From contig NZ_FNGM01000011.1 in NCBI RefSeq assembly GCF_900102965.1, forward strand, positions 106,896 to 170,895: a DNA stretch of 64,000 nucleotides, in the 5' to 3' direction. Shown in pieces: positions 26,101 to 34,190 of this stretch; position 1 is the first letter of the stretch, and each line of letters starts with the position of its first letter. The translations under genes and the position numbers were made by a program. The notes under the pieces are model-generated. The model saw only the letters and a list, made by a program, of their open reading frames with translations. It did no database searches and was not told the DNA's origin. Source of the DNA: Paenibacillus jilunlii (lineage in GTDB: Bacteria > Bacillota > Bacilli > Paenibacillales > Paenibacillaceae).

Positions 26101-27184
26101 CCGTTCGGAAGTGCAGGCGGTAGAGCTTAACGGACTGCTGCTCCGGCATTTACAGCAAAAGCAGGTGGCTATATCCGTTCATACCGCCAAAGCCGCGTAT
26201 CGCATTCCCTTACAGCTAATCAGTTGGGATACAGTAGCCGGACAGCCCGGAACAAACACATCCGCAGCGGATGTGCGCATTCAGATTGAAATTGCAGCTC
26301 CGCATGCAAGCCTGGCCGGCACCGCCCGCACCGCTGCGGCGGAAGGCAGCTTCACTTACCTTGCCGGACCGCTCGATTTCTCTGTCAACATCATTAACGG
26401 CAGCCACACCTCCGGGCTGTCCGGCTTCAGCGCTTATGTACAACGGAGCTTCGCTCTCCCAGCCGGAACCGATACAAGCCGCGCTACCGGGATTGCGATT
26501 GAGCCGGACGGAACCGTGCGCCATGTTCCCACCAGAATTGTAATGCAGAATGGTGGATATGCTGCGGTCATCAGCAGTCTTACCAATAGCACCTATGCTA
26601 TTGTCTCCCATCCTGTGGAATTCAAGGATATGGCTGGACATTGGGCAAAAGCTGCCGTAAATGACCTGGGGGCCAGGATGATTGCAGGCGGAGGCGGGAA
26701 CGGACTTTTCTTGCCCGGCCGCGAGATCACCCGTGCCGAATTTGCGGCGGTTCTGGTGCGTGGACTTGGCCTGCCAGCTGTAGACGGCACTTCCCCATTC
26801 ACGGATGTGAGCAGCTCTGACTGGTACAGCAGCGCAGTCCAAACCGCCTCCCGCCACCAGCTGATCACCGGCTTCGAAGACGGCAGCTTCCGGCCCGGAG
26901 ATTCCATCACCCGGGAGCAGGCGATGACTATGCTTGCACAGGCGATGCAGCTTACCGGACTGCCGGCGGGGAACACAGGCAGCAGCGCCGCTGAACTCCC
27001 GGGAGGGTTCACGGATGGGGACGAAGCTTCCGCCTGGGCGCTGGACAGCATTGCGGCCAGCCTGCAGGCAGGGCTGATATCCGGCCGCAGCGGAACTGAG
27101 CTTGCTCCCCAGTCTCATGTGACAAGAGCCGAAGCAGCCGTCATGCTGCAAAGACTGCTGCAGAAATCCGGGCTCATCCAATAA
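23159..27184 (+). CDS. Large S-layer homology protein with cadherin-like and fibronectin type III domains
   Basis: 1341 residues. After a signal peptide (cleavage near residue 26) come about four cadherin-like beta-sandwich repeats (each with SPAFNPSTTAYTL-type strands and YYLTVTR ends, residues about 30-435), an X2-like Ig module (about 440-540), four fibronectin type III domains (about 542-910, the first three with near-identical GLTNGTTYYFVVKAVNGGG strands), a Pro-rich linker, a unique domain, and three SLH repeats at 1150-1341 (FKDMAGHWAKAAV, FTDVSSSDWYSSAV, FTDGDEASAWALDSI). SLH repeats bind pyruvylated wall polymer, so this is a surface-attached adhesin-like or scaffold protein. It stands alone with a terminator. 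No catalytic domain is seen. Confidence 0.9.
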   Translation: MRIMRLAAAFFATSLLVVILPWIARADVSDSDATLKIFYEGAGTLSPAFSPEITEYTVHMRSSEPGYYTAATLSNEDASLAYSMNGSPWTPIGNYVSTGYLPTQRGNNTFQFKVTSSDNSTSKIYTAQVFYPNTNDANLWNLSVSPGSISPAFNPSTTAYTLNVPYATNSLGVNALADDPAASIKINGNPVLSGVSSSVPLNVGSNMVYVEVKSQDTSITKTYYLTVTRALPSTNADLSALSVQGHSLIPAFQSGVTAYALQDLGYDTGTIAVTPTASDSTAAISIQNSQGGYDPIPSGSLSAPLALSPGDNTIVIKVTAQDGLTEKLYSLNVHRKSNNALLSQLTALPGGLKESFTSHVFTYTLGDLTTDSLTVTPTLADTKGLVQISVNNGSYTPVSNGQGATVPLAAGTHTIHVKVSAEDTSYTNVYQLTVKRVQDSTLSPVSGTFDKYALNTAAGHYHDAETVLSLNGNLLTGLKLGTAVLDHAAYTLSGSTLTLHKEYLSTLAAGEHVFELVMDAGSHPLFTVAVKDTTPPVMAAPTAGDAAVTLKWAPVSGATGYKVFASTVPGTYGTVLAALGAGADSYSAAGLTNGTTYYFVVKAVNGGGDSAASAEVSATPQVPAPGGPVVQAVTAGDGQVHLVWEPVSGATGYNVYTSTTSGEYGAAAGTVAAAVYSYDAVGLTNGTTYYFVVKAVNGGGSSAASAEVSATPQVPVPGAPVLQTAVPGNGTVSLYWEPAAGASGYTIYQSTVPGNYDQPAGTVAGSVYSYNATGLTNGTKYYFTVKAANPGGGSALSNEASATPRTIPAAPAILSTTAGDGQVTIAFAAPADNGGSSVTSYEITASPGGSITTGSASPVTVTGLVNGTAYTFTVKAINGAGIGPASGPSNAVIPMAPASGERDPAEPAPPVTSRVPVAPAKEAPAPEVLTYVNGKIEDLSALSTVLTDNRQHSIVTLDQGKLDRILAEHPPGAEISVEFNNRSEVQAVELNGLLLRHLQQKQVAISVHTAKAAYRIPLQLISWDTVAGQPGTNTSAADVRIQIEIAAPHASLAGTARTAAAEGSFTYLAGPLDFSVNIINGSHTSGLSGFSAYVQRSFALPAGTDTSRATGIAIEPDGTVRHVPTRIVMQNGGYAAVISSLTNSTYAIVSHPVEFKDMAGHWAKAAVNDLGARMIAGGGGNGLFLPGREITRAEFAAVLVRGLGLPAVDGTSPFTDVSSSDWYSSAVQTASRHQLITGFEDGSFRPGDSITREQAMTMLAQAMQLTGLPAGNTGSSAAELPGGFTDGDEASAWALDSIAASLQAGLISGRSGTELAPQSHVTRAEAAVMLQRLLQKSGLIQ

Positions 27185-27208
27185 GGCATCATCCTTTCAC
27201 TCACCTAC

Positions 27209-27256
27209 AGCCATGCTCTACCCGCAGCTATGCGGTTTGGAGATGGCTTTTTTTTA
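27209..27256 (+). terminator. Terminator after the SLH protein gene
   Basis: AGCCAT...CCGCA-GCTA-TGCGG...ATGGCT stem followed directly by eight T residues, about 25 bases after the stop codon. Confidence 0.88.
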
Positions 27257-27345
27257 TTCCTGCTTTGTAGGCGTACGCATGTTCTGCTAATATGGGAACT
27301 ATACGAACTCAGGACTTAAGGAAATGTATAAGGAAGTGATCAGCG

Positions 27346-30300
27346 GTGAGTTTTTATGTGCCGGAACGGGTAATCCGGCTGCTGTGCGGCAAAACTGCTT
27401 TTGAACGGGGCTCGGAGGATTACGAAGCGGGAAAGGTACTGCTGTCTGCGGTAGAAAATTATGAAGGATTGGAATATTCCAAATATCAGGCTACGGTCTA
27501 CGGGCTGGAACCTTACGATGTCACGCTTACCATAGACAGTGACGGGGATGTTAACGGAAAATGCTCCTGCCCGGCGTACCATCACGGGGGACCGTTCTGC
27601 AAGCATATTGCCGCCGTTCTGGTGGCTATTCTTTACGAAGAAGACGGAGACGGGCCATTAGCGGCACAAGAGACAACCGCTGGCCGGAACAAGCCTGAAG
27701 TCCTTACCGGAAAGACGGGCGTACTCTTCCCCCGCGATTTACCGGACAGGAACAGATCTGGCTCAACTGCCGTCACAAGCGGCCGTCATCTGGTGAGCAG
27801 CATGCTGGAGTTGTTCGAGAACCAGCGCCAACGCCCAAGCGGTGCGGGAGCCTACGTAGACATAAGAACGCCGCTGCAGGTGGAATTTATCTGCAAACCC
27901 TTTTCCTGTAACTTTGGCAGCCGGATGCTGGGTATTGAACTGAAGGTTGGCCCGAAACGCCTCTATATCGTCCAGAAAATAAGAGCGTTCCTGGAACGTG
28001 TTCACCATGGCGGGCCTTTTGAATTCTCCAAGCATTTCGTCTATGATCCAGCCCTCCACAGCTTCAGCAAGGAAGACGATGCGGTGCTGCTGAAGCTGAT
28101 TGAGATCCTTCTGAACGAACGGGTGTACCGTGACAATATCGGCCCCTATTCGTCGTATGCGGGAAGCCTGGGCGGGGAACGGCTGCTGGCCATTCCGCCT
28201 TTTTTCTGGGAATCTCTTCTGCCTCTTCTCGCAGCCTCCTCTTCCGTCTATTTACAGATCGGCGAAACGCTCACCCCAGGCATTCAGGTTTCTGACGAGC
28301 TGCTGCCGCTGAATTTTCAGTTCGAACAGGCTGAAAATGACGGTTACCGCCTGGACATTCAGGGGCTGGCGCAGCTTACGGTCCTGGAGGATTACGGGCT
28401 TGTGCTGTCTGAAGGCAAGCTGCTGAAGCTGCCGGCACAGGAATGCAGGCGTCTCTCTGAGCTGAAGAAGATGCTGGCCGAGTCCAGAACGAGCGGGATT
28501 GATATCGTGCCGGGGCAGATGGAGCCTTTTATGGACAAGGTAATTCCCGGCCTCAAAAAGCTGGGACAGGTCCATATCGCTGACTCGATCGCTGACCGGA
28601 TTGTGCAGACGCAGCTGCAAGCCCGGCTCTATCTGGACCGGGTAAGGGACCGGCTGCTGGCCGGACTGGAATTCCAGTATGGGACCATTGTGATCAATCC
28701 GCTGGACGAGCAGGCGCGTGAACGCGGCCACGAAGTCATTCTCATGCGGGACGGGGAAGCCGAGCGGCGGATTCTGGAGCTGATGGCGCATGAATCTTTT
28801 GCCAGAACGGAAAGCGGCTATATCATGACGGGCGAAGAAGGGGAGTACGACTTCCTGTATCATACGATTCCATTGCTGGAGCCTTTGTTGCAGGTCTATG
28901 CAACCACGGCCGTCAAGGAGAGGCTGGCTACCGGCATGTACACCCCCAAAGCCAGCTTGACCTGGAATGAAAAAACCGACTGGCTTGATTTCAAATTTGC
29001 CATGGACGGCATCCCGGAGTCCGACATTGTATTGGTGCTGAAGTCCCTGCAGGAAAAGCGCAAATACTACCGCCTGCCGGATGGAGCGCTGCTGCCGCTG
29101 GAAACCGCCGAGCTCCAGGAAATCATCGCTTTGATGAATGACCTGGGAGTCCATGCTGTAGATATCAAAAGCCCGGAATTCTCCCTGCCTTTGGCCCGGG
29201 GACTGCATATGAACGCTGACGCTGCAAAAGGAGGGACCGATGCTGTCAGCATTGGCCGTTCCTTCCGGCGGCTGCTGGCCAATATGCATAGTCCGGAGAA
29301 TCTGGACTTTCCCGTGCCGGAGACACTCGCCCCCGTGCTGCGGGATTACCAGCAGTATGGCTTCCAGTGGATGAAAACTCTGGCACATTACCGCTTCGGG
29401 GGCATCCTGGCCGATGACATGGGGCTGGGCAAAACGCTGCAAAGCATCGCCTTCCTGCTCTCGGAGCTGGAGAATATCCGCCAGACCGGGCTCCCTGCGC
29501 TAATTGTTGCGCCTGCCTCCCTGCTCTACAACTGGCAGAATGAACTGAAGCGCTTCGCGCCGCAGATCAGGGCGGCTATCGCAGACGGAAACCTGGCTGT
29601 GCGCAGCAAAACCGTGCGGAATGCCGCAGGCTGTGATGTCCTTATTACCTCTTATCCGCTGCTGCGCCGGGATGTGGAGCTGTATGTCAAGCGTTCTTTC
29701 CATACCCTCATTCTGGACGAAGCGCAGATGATCAAGAACCATGCTACCCAGACCGCTCAGGCGGTAAAAGCACTCCAGGCGCGCTACCGCTTCGCCCTTA
29801 CCGGCACGCCGGTGGAAAATGCGCTGGAGGATCTTTGGTCGATCTACGGCATCGTGTTCCCCGGACTGTTCCCGGGCAAAAAAGCTTTTCACGATCTGCC
29901 CCGGGAGACCGTAGCCAAGCGGGTCCGGCCGTTTCTGCTGCGCCGCCTGAAAAGCGATGTGCTTAAAGAGCTGCCGGATAAGATCGAGACTCTTCAGGCC
30001 TCTGAGCTGCTGCCGGAACAGAAGAAGCTGTACGTTGCCTATCTAGCCAGACTGCGGAAGGAAGCGCTGAAGCATCTGGACAGCGACGGATTCGGCAACG
30101 GACGGATTAAGGTGCTCGCCGGGCTTACCCGTCTGCGGCAGTTGTGCTGCCATCCTGCGCTTTTTGTTGACGGCTATGCCGGAGGCTCCGGCAAATTCGA
30201 GCAATTACTGGAAATCATCGAGGAATGCCGCAGCTCCGGCAAACGGATGCTGATTTTCTCGCAATTTACCGAGATGCTTGGCATGATCAGCCGCGAGCTG

Positions 30301-30699
30301 GGCCTGCAGGCGGTTCCGCATTTCTATCTGGATGGACAGACTCCGTCCTCCAAACGGGTGGAGCTCTGTGGACGTTTCAATGAAGGGGAGCGGGATCTGT
30401 TCCTGATCTCGCTCAAAGCCGGGGGGACAGGACTGAACCTGACCGGAGCAGATACCGTTATCCTCTATGACCTGTGGTGGAACCCAGCCGTTGAACAGCA
30501 AGCCGCCGACCGGGCACACCGGATTGGGCAAAAAAAGGTGGTTCAGGTGATCCGGCTGATTGCCCAAGGTACGGTAGAAGATAAGATGTACGAACTGCAG
30601 CAGAAGAAAATGAACCTGATTGATGAAGTCATAGAGCCGGGCCAGGAAGCCTTGTCATCCTTGAGCGAACAGGATATCCGCGAGATTCTGATGATTTGA
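27346..30699 (+). CDS. SWIM-domain SNF2-family DEAD/DEAH-box helicase
   Basis: 1117 residues with a GTG start preceded by AAGGAAG. The N-terminus carries a SWIM zinc finger (CSCPAYHHGGPFCKH, residues about 66-80). A long bacterial SNF2-associated region follows (about 150-640). The helicase core has motif I DDMGLGKT, motif II LDEAQM (a DEAQ variant), motif III ALTGTP, and the C-terminal lobe with SLKAGGTGLNLTGAD and DRAHRIGQ. Such proteins are ATP-driven duplex translocases of uncertain role in bacteria, thought to remodel nucleoprotein complexes or aid transcription and repair. It stands alone. Confidence 0.92.
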   Translation: MSFYVPERVIRLLCGKTAFERGSEDYEAGKVLLSAVENYEGLEYSKYQATVYGLEPYDVTLTIDSDGDVNGKCSCPAYHHGGPFCKHIAAVLVAILYEEDGDGPLAAQETTAGRNKPEVLTGKTGVLFPRDLPDRNRSGSTAVTSGRHLVSSMLELFENQRQRPSGAGAYVDIRTPLQVEFICKPFSCNFGSRMLGIELKVGPKRLYIVQKIRAFLERVHHGGPFEFSKHFVYDPALHSFSKEDDAVLLKLIEILLNERVYRDNIGPYSSYAGSLGGERLLAIPPFFWESLLPLLAASSSVYLQIGETLTPGIQVSDELLPLNFQFEQAENDGYRLDIQGLAQLTVLEDYGLVLSEGKLLKLPAQECRRLSELKKMLAESRTSGIDIVPGQMEPFMDKVIPGLKKLGQVHIADSIADRIVQTQLQARLYLDRVRDRLLAGLEFQYGTIVINPLDEQARERGHEVILMRDGEAERRILELMAHESFARTESGYIMTGEEGEYDFLYHTIPLLEPLLQVYATTAVKERLATGMYTPKASLTWNEKTDWLDFKFAMDGIPESDIVLVLKSLQEKRKYYRLPDGALLPLETAELQEIIALMNDLGVHAVDIKSPEFSLPLARGLHMNADAAKGGTDAVSIGRSFRRLLANMHSPENLDFPVPETLAPVLRDYQQYGFQWMKTLAHYRFGGILADDMGLGKTLQSIAFLLSELENIRQTGLPALIVAPASLLYNWQNELKRFAPQIRAAIADGNLAVRSKTVRNAAGCDVLITSYPLLRRDVELYVKRSFHTLILDEAQMIKNHATQTAQAVKALQARYRFALTGTPVENALEDLWSIYGIVFPGLFPGKKAFHDLPRETVAKRVRPFLLRRLKSDVLKELPDKIETLQASELLPEQKKLYVAYLARLRKEALKHLDSDGFGNGRIKVLAGLTRLRQLCCHPALFVDGYAGGSGKFEQLLEIIEECRSSGKRMLIFSQFTEMLGMISRELGLQAVPHFYLDGQTPSSKRVELCGRFNEGERDLFLISLKAGGTGLNLTGADTVILYDLWWNPAVEQQAADRAHRIGQKKVVQVIRLIAQGTVEDKMYELQQKKMNLIDEVIEPGQEALSSLSEQDIREILMI

Positions 30700-30774
30700 C
30701 CCTGTGACGATACACAAGGGGCAGCAAAACCTTAACCTCGATCTTTAGCCAATTCAAAAGATACCCATACAGAC

Positions 30775-30823
30775 CAAGCGGCTTTCACTGGCCTTCACCG
30801 GACAGTGCAGCCGCTTTGTTTGT
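30775..30823 (+). terminator. Terminator after the SNF2 helicase gene
   Basis: AAGCGGCT-TT-CACTG ... CAGTG-C-AGCCGCTT forms a long stem followed by TGTTTGT. It lies about 75 bases after the stop codon. Confidence 0.7.
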
Positions 30824-30905
30824 GGTGCAGATTCCTGAGGCCCCGTGTCCGCTCTCGCAGGTGAAATGATTTTCCGCTAATCCCTCCCTGCTCAGCTCGG
30901 CAACA

Positions 30906-31097
30906 AGCTCAAATGGAAAAAGTGAACTTAAATTTCCCATACCGCACTCCCCGCAGGTGCTAGGTGGAAAAAGGACAGCTAATTGGACTGATTTGCTCTC
31001 ATGCCTGCTAATCCACTCAAATTAACTCTACTTTTTCCCACTATTCCCTCCCTACGGAAGATTTCTTATGAAATTAAGTATACTAATTCCACTTCGC
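30906..31097. repeat. 192-bp dispersed repeat, copy 1
   Basis: Lies in a gene-free stretch between two terminators and resembles the element at 58759-58951 along its whole length and in the same orientation. It is built of four related ~20-bp modules: TGGAAAAAGTGAACTTAAAT and GTGGAAAAAGGACAGCTAAT point right, while CTACTTTTTCCCACTATTCC and ACTAATTCCACTTC point left. The modules are identical or nearly so between copies while the spacers diverge. No coding potential is seen. Confidence 0.75.
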
Positions 31098-31167
31098 TTC
31101 CATGCCGCTCCCGCGCTCCTGTACTCCCCTTCTTTTTTAAATCAATGGGTCCCAGAACAGCAAAAAG

Positions 31168-31208
31168 AACAGGGATCTCTTTAGCCTTAGACCAAAGAGA
31201 TCCCTGTT
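31168..31208 (-). terminator. Terminator after the BclB-like gene
   Basis: Minus strand: AACAGGGATCTCTTT, short loop, AAAGAGATCCCTGTT, then CTTTTTG. The 15-bp stem is perfect. It lies about 30 bases after the stop. Confidence 0.88.
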
Positions 31209-31238
31209 ACTGTTTGATTTTGTGAAGTGAAAAGCCGA

Positions 31239-32705
31239 TCAGGTAATGGTAAGACCTCCGCTGGCATACCCCGCTATGGTTGCAGCCACATCAAGCCCAG
31301 CCGTTACCGCCGCCGAGAAGACCATGAGCAGACGGTCCCCTGCAGCTATCGGAATATTCAGCCCAGTAGTTAAGCCGCTGCTGATTGAACCCAATGCCAA
31401 TACTCCTGTAAGTGCCGGAGCCAACGTTACAGAGGCACCTGGTACAGCAGTGAAGGTATTATCGGGAGTAGTTGAATGGAATAATTGAGCTGTGATAGTT
31501 ACAGTCGAGCCAATCAGGCTAAGTGCAGCTGTTGTGCTGAAATAAGCGGCTAATGAAGTGATCGTCCCGGCACGGGGAGCTGAGAAGGCGAAGTTGATCA
31601 GAGTTCCTGGAGCCCCCGTAAGATCGATAACTCCTCCAGCCATGCTGACGCCTGTAGTACTGTTGCCAAAACCAATCAAACTGGAGGTATTCAAAAGTCC
31701 GCCAAGAACCGTAGTCAAAGAAACCGGAAGCCCCGATGCATACGGTATAATCGCTCCCGCGCCAGTTTCGCCGGTTGCGCCGGTTGCACCCGTAACCCCG
31801 GTCGCGCCTGGATCACCAGTCGCACCCGTAGCCCCAGTCGCACCTGTTTCTCCCGTCGCACCCGTAACCCCAGTCGCGCCTGTACCACCCGTCGCACCTG
31901 TAACCCCGGTCGCGCCTGTTTCTCCTGTCGCACCCGTCACCCCAGTCGCGCCTGTACCGCCCGTCGCACCTGTAACCCCAGTCGCGCCTGTTTCTCCTGT
32001 CGCACCCGTAACCCCAGTCGCTCCTGTACCACCCGTAGCACCTGTAACCCCAGTCGCGCCTGTTTCTCCCGTCGCTCCTGTAACCCCAGTCGCTCCTGTA
32101 CCACCCGTCGCACCCGTCACCCCAGTCGCGCCTGTACCGCCCGTCGCTCCCGTAGCCCCAGTCGCACCCGAAGCCCCGGTCACGCCCGTACCGCCCGTCG
32201 CTCCCGTAGCCCCAGTCGCACCTGTTTCTCCTGTCGCACCCGTAGCCCCGGTCGCGCCTGTACCGCCCGTCGCACCCGTCACCCCGGTCGCGCCTGGAGC
32301 ACCCGTCGCACCAGTAGCCCCGGTTGCGCCAGTGGCACCGTTACCGGAGATTTCGCCGAGCAGCTCTGAAGAAACCAGACGGTGGGCTGTCACAAGCGCC
32401 CCCGTGCTATTTTTGCCCCAAAACGAAATCTGGATAGGATCATCTGCCATGTCAGCTGTCGTAAAAGTAAATTCAAAGGCATCCAAATCAGCAAAATAGC
32501 TATTAGTTAACACTTGATTTGGAGCGACATTAAGAGATTCACTGACATACAGTGTTCTCAATCCGCCGCTCATGTAATACCCTTGCAGCTGCACGGTTGA
32601 AGCCGAAACATCACTGCGGTTATCAATTTTGACTGTGACCGTCTGTGTCGGTCTAACGCCGCCTACCAGGCTGTTCTCTATCGGTCCTGTAGATAAAAAA
32701 CTCAT
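31239..32705 (-). CDS. BclB-like collagen-repeat spore surface protein
   Basis: 488 residues in three parts. Residues 1-120 form an Ig-like head (MSFLSTGPIENSLVGGVRPTQ...). Residues about 121-315 are collagen-type Gly-X-Thr triplets (GATGVTGATGETGATG). The C-terminal ~170 residues are the BclB-type domain (IIPYASGLPVSLTTVLGGLL ... TTAALSLIGSTVTITAQLF). BclB proteins are exosporium glycoproteins; the Thr-rich triplets are typical O-glycosylation sites. A TTTTCAAAT-to-AAAGGAGCTG ribosome site supports the start. The upstream gene encodes a paralogue of the head domain, so the two probably form a spore-surface operon. Sporulation control is inferred from the family. Confidence 0.88.
   Translation of the reverse strand: MSFLSTGPIENSLVGGVRPTQTVTVKIDNRSDVSASTVQLQGYYMSGGLRTLYVSESLNVAPNQVLTNSYFADLDAFEFTFTTADMADDPIQISFWGKNSTGALVTAHRLVSSELLGEISGNGATGATGATGATGAPGATGVTGATGGTGATGATGATGETGATGATGATGGTGVTGASGATGATGATGGTGATGVTGATGGTGATGVTGATGETGATGVTGATGGTGATGVTGATGETGATGVTGATGGTGATGVTGATGETGATGVTGATGGTGATGVTGATGETGATGATGATGDPGATGVTGATGATGETGAGAIIPYASGLPVSLTTVLGGLLNTSSLIGFGNSTTGVSMAGGVIDLTGAPGTLINFAFSAPRAGTITSLAAYFSTTAALSLIGSTVTITAQLFHSTTPDNTFTAVPGASVTLAPALTGVLALGSISSGLTTGLNIPIAAGDRLLMVFSAAVTAGLDVAATIAGYASGGLTIT
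31766..32340 (-). repeat. In-frame tandem repeats encoding collagen-like triplets
   Basis: The coding sequence cycles with 9-, 36- and 72-base periodicity: Gly-Ala-Thr-Gly-Val-Thr-Gly-Ala-Thr-Gly-(Glu/Gly)-Thr units are repeated with silent differences such as GTCGCACC/GTCGCTCC. Such arrays vary in length between strains. Edges are approximate. Confidence 0.85.
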
Positions 32706-32770
32706 TGCTTCAGCTCCTTTTCAAATTTGAATAAATAACACCATAAAACTAAAATCCGCTGTTCTTATAG

Positions 32771-33130
32771 TTATGCATCCCGGTTAGTGTTCTCGCGCTC
32801 TACTACCCGATGCGCATCCACCAGCTGACCGGATGATTGTTTGCCCCACACTGAGATTCCTACAGCTTCCGCGTCTGCAGAACCGGTTGTAAATATAAAT
32901 TCAAAGCCGTCCAAATCAGCAAAATAATTCCGGGTCACTACTTCATTAGGGGCGATATTAAGCACTTCATTGACATACAGCGTTCTTGTTGTGCCAAGCA
33001 CATATCCCTGAATAGTCATGGAGACAGCTTCCACTGTGTTCCGGCATACCGCTTTTACCGTCAACAGTTGTGTGGGTCTGACCCCGAGCACCGCATTGTT
33101 TTCTATCGGTCCAGTTGATAATACAGCCAT
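32771..33130 (-). CDS. Small paralogue of the BclB-like head domain
   Basis: 119 residues, lacking collagen triplets, clearly related to residues 1-120 of the next gene (shared STGPIEN, GVRPTQ, TLYV.E.LN.APN.V, NYFADLD.FEF.FTT and WGK.S.G..V.AHR positions). There is no signal peptide, as expected for a spore-coat or exosporium protein assembled from the mother cell. AAGGAGG precedes the ATG at 11 bases. The 65-base gap to the BclB-like gene has no terminator, so they are probably co-transcribed. It may be a basal-layer partner that pairs with the larger protein through like domains; this is inference. Confidence 0.75.
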   Translation of the reverse strand: MAVLSTGPIENNAVLGVRPTQLLTVKAVCRNTVEAVSMTIQGYVLGTTRTLYVNEVLNIAPNEVVTRNYFADLDGFEFIFTTGSADAEAVGISVWGKQSSGQLVDAHRVVERENTNRDA

Positions 33131-33330
33131 CTTGTCCTATTCCTCCTTTCTTTCACCGGCATTTCCAATCTATTAAGCTCAGACTCTAGCTTGTGGATCT
33201 TTGGTCACACACTATACTGATATTCGAACGCGCCGTTAACGGTGTGGACAGAAGACAGGCAGCAATCACCAATATCAGCAGGAGCGCATAAAGTGTATTC
33301 ATAGATCGTTTTACGGAAGAAGGGAGTTCC

Positions 33331-33639
33331 ATGCCCCCTCCTGGTAAAGGAAAGAAAACCGGCGCAAGAAAAAAAACAGCCAATTCCAAAACGCAGATTC
33401 CAAAAGGTCTGGAGTATACAGTAGCTGCACTGCTGTTAACCGGCAAGCTCCGGGTAGATTCTGTCCAAATGTACAGAGACGCCTCCCTATTCATCAGTTT
33501 GGTTGGTAAATATAAATCTTTGAGCGATTTCAGTTCCAGCAGCAACGTGGATAAACTGGTCAGCTTTCTCGACGATAACAGCAGCCTGACCTTGAACGAA
33601 ATCATGACCGCCCTGAAGAAAAAAGCCGACAGTTCCTAA
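33331..33639 (+). CDS. Small basic hypothetical protein
   Basis: 102 residues. A Lys/Pro-rich N-terminus (MPPPGKGKKTGARKKT) precedes a compact helical domain of about 75 residues (LEYTVAALLLTGKLRVDSVQ ... LTLNEIMTALKKKADSS). AGAAGGGAG precedes the ATG by 4 bases. It is divergent from the spore-surface pair and 40 bases upstream of a tiny membrane-protein gene. I do not recognise a family. Placement suggests a sporulation context but proves nothing. A frame on the opposite strand overlaps and is rejected for lack of a ribosome site. Confidence 0.5.
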   Translation: MPPPGKGKKTGARKKTANSKTQIPKGLEYTVAALLLTGKLRVDSVQMYRDASLFISLVGKYKSLSDFSSSSNVDKLVSFLDDNSSLTLNEIMTALKKKADSS

Positions 33640-33679
33640 AAGCCCGAGAGAACAAATGAAAAGGGGGGAGCGTTGACAG

Positions 33680-33799
33680 ATGGACAGCTTTGACGGAGAG
33701 GATTTTGCCGGGGGAATTCTGCTCGTAATCGTGATTGCCCTGCTGATTTACGGTTCGACGGAGATTAAGAATCTGACGGGTGCGCCAAGTGCGGATTGA
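33680..33799 (+). CDS. 39-residue membrane peptide, YjcZ-like
   Basis: The peptide begins MDSFDGEDFAGG, has one hydrophobic helix (ILLVIVIALLIYGS) and a short polar tail. GGGGGGAG lies about 9 bases before the ATG. The glycine-rich start and single helix recall the small YjcZ-type sporulation proteins, though the match is only in style. It follows the 102-residue gene by 40 bases in the same direction, so they may be co-transcribed. Confidence 0.45.
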   Translation: MDSFDGEDFAGGILLVIVIALLIYGSTEIKNLTGAPSAD

Positions 33800-33854
33800 C
33801 CGGTTATGCTGCACTTTTTTTAAGCCTGAGCCGGACATACAACAACTACCCTGT

Positions 33855-33882
33855 TGCTTTCTTCCAAAAATTCGCTATACTG
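33855..33882 (+). promoter_or_regulatory. Promoter of the argS T-box leader
   Basis: TTGCTT (33855), 16 bases, TATACT (33877). Transcription should begin near 33889, just before the structured leader. Confidence 0.65.
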
Positions 33883-33894
33883 ATAAAAATCAAT

Positions 33895-34136
33895 CTACAT
33901 TCGATGAACGGGAAAGTAGTGACCTTGGACCCTAGTCCCCAGCGAGCCGGGAGAGTGTAAGCCGGTACATATCCAGTCATGAAGCGCACCCGGGAGATGG
34001 ACTTCTGAACTGGCAGTAGGAAGCCCCGGCTGAAGGCCGTTAACCTGTGAGGTGGCTGAACCTTGTGTTCGGCAACGAGAGTGGTACCGCGAGCGCATAT
34101 GTCCTCGTCTCTTTTAGAGACGGGGTTTTTTGTGTT
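33895..34136 (+). promoter_or_regulatory. T-box leader controlling argS
   Basis: A complete T-box riboswitch. Stem I begins with the conserved GGGAAAGTAGTGA and has a terminal loop GAGAGTGTAAGCC. The T-box proper, GAGTGGTACCGCG, is at 34079-34091. An intrinsic terminator (CCTCGTCTC-TTTTA-GAGACGGGG-TTTTTT) closes it at 34102-34136. T-boxes bind uncharged tRNA and then switch from terminator to antiterminator. A CGC triplet at 33985-33987, preceded by GAAG and followed by A, is the best candidate Arg specifier and agrees with the downstream arginyl-tRNA synthetase. The specifier assignment is moderate in confidence; the T-box itself is certain. Confidence 0.92.
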
Positions 34137-34190
34137 TACCGGGACGCTTGGATTGGCGGCTGGGCTGGATTTTTTAAGGAGGAGTATATC

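Noticed and set aside
28252..29442. 396-codon frame on the minus strand
   Set aside because: Antisense to the SNF2 helicase, which has clear motifs on the plus strand.
31001..31225. 74-codon frame within the 192-bp repeat
   Set aside because: Crosses a repeat and a terminator and has no ribosome site.
31558..32499. 313-codon Pro-Val-Ala repeat frame and the impression of a repeat array like CRISPR
   Set aside because: It is the antisense of the collagen triplet region. The repeats are in-frame codons without spacers, so neither a gene nor a CRISPR array.
33186..33605. 139-codon frame on the minus strand, including a 38-codon signal-peptide-like end
   Set aside because: It overlaps a plus-strand frame with a good ribosome site and has none of its own. 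The hydrophobic stretch is suggestive but unsupported.
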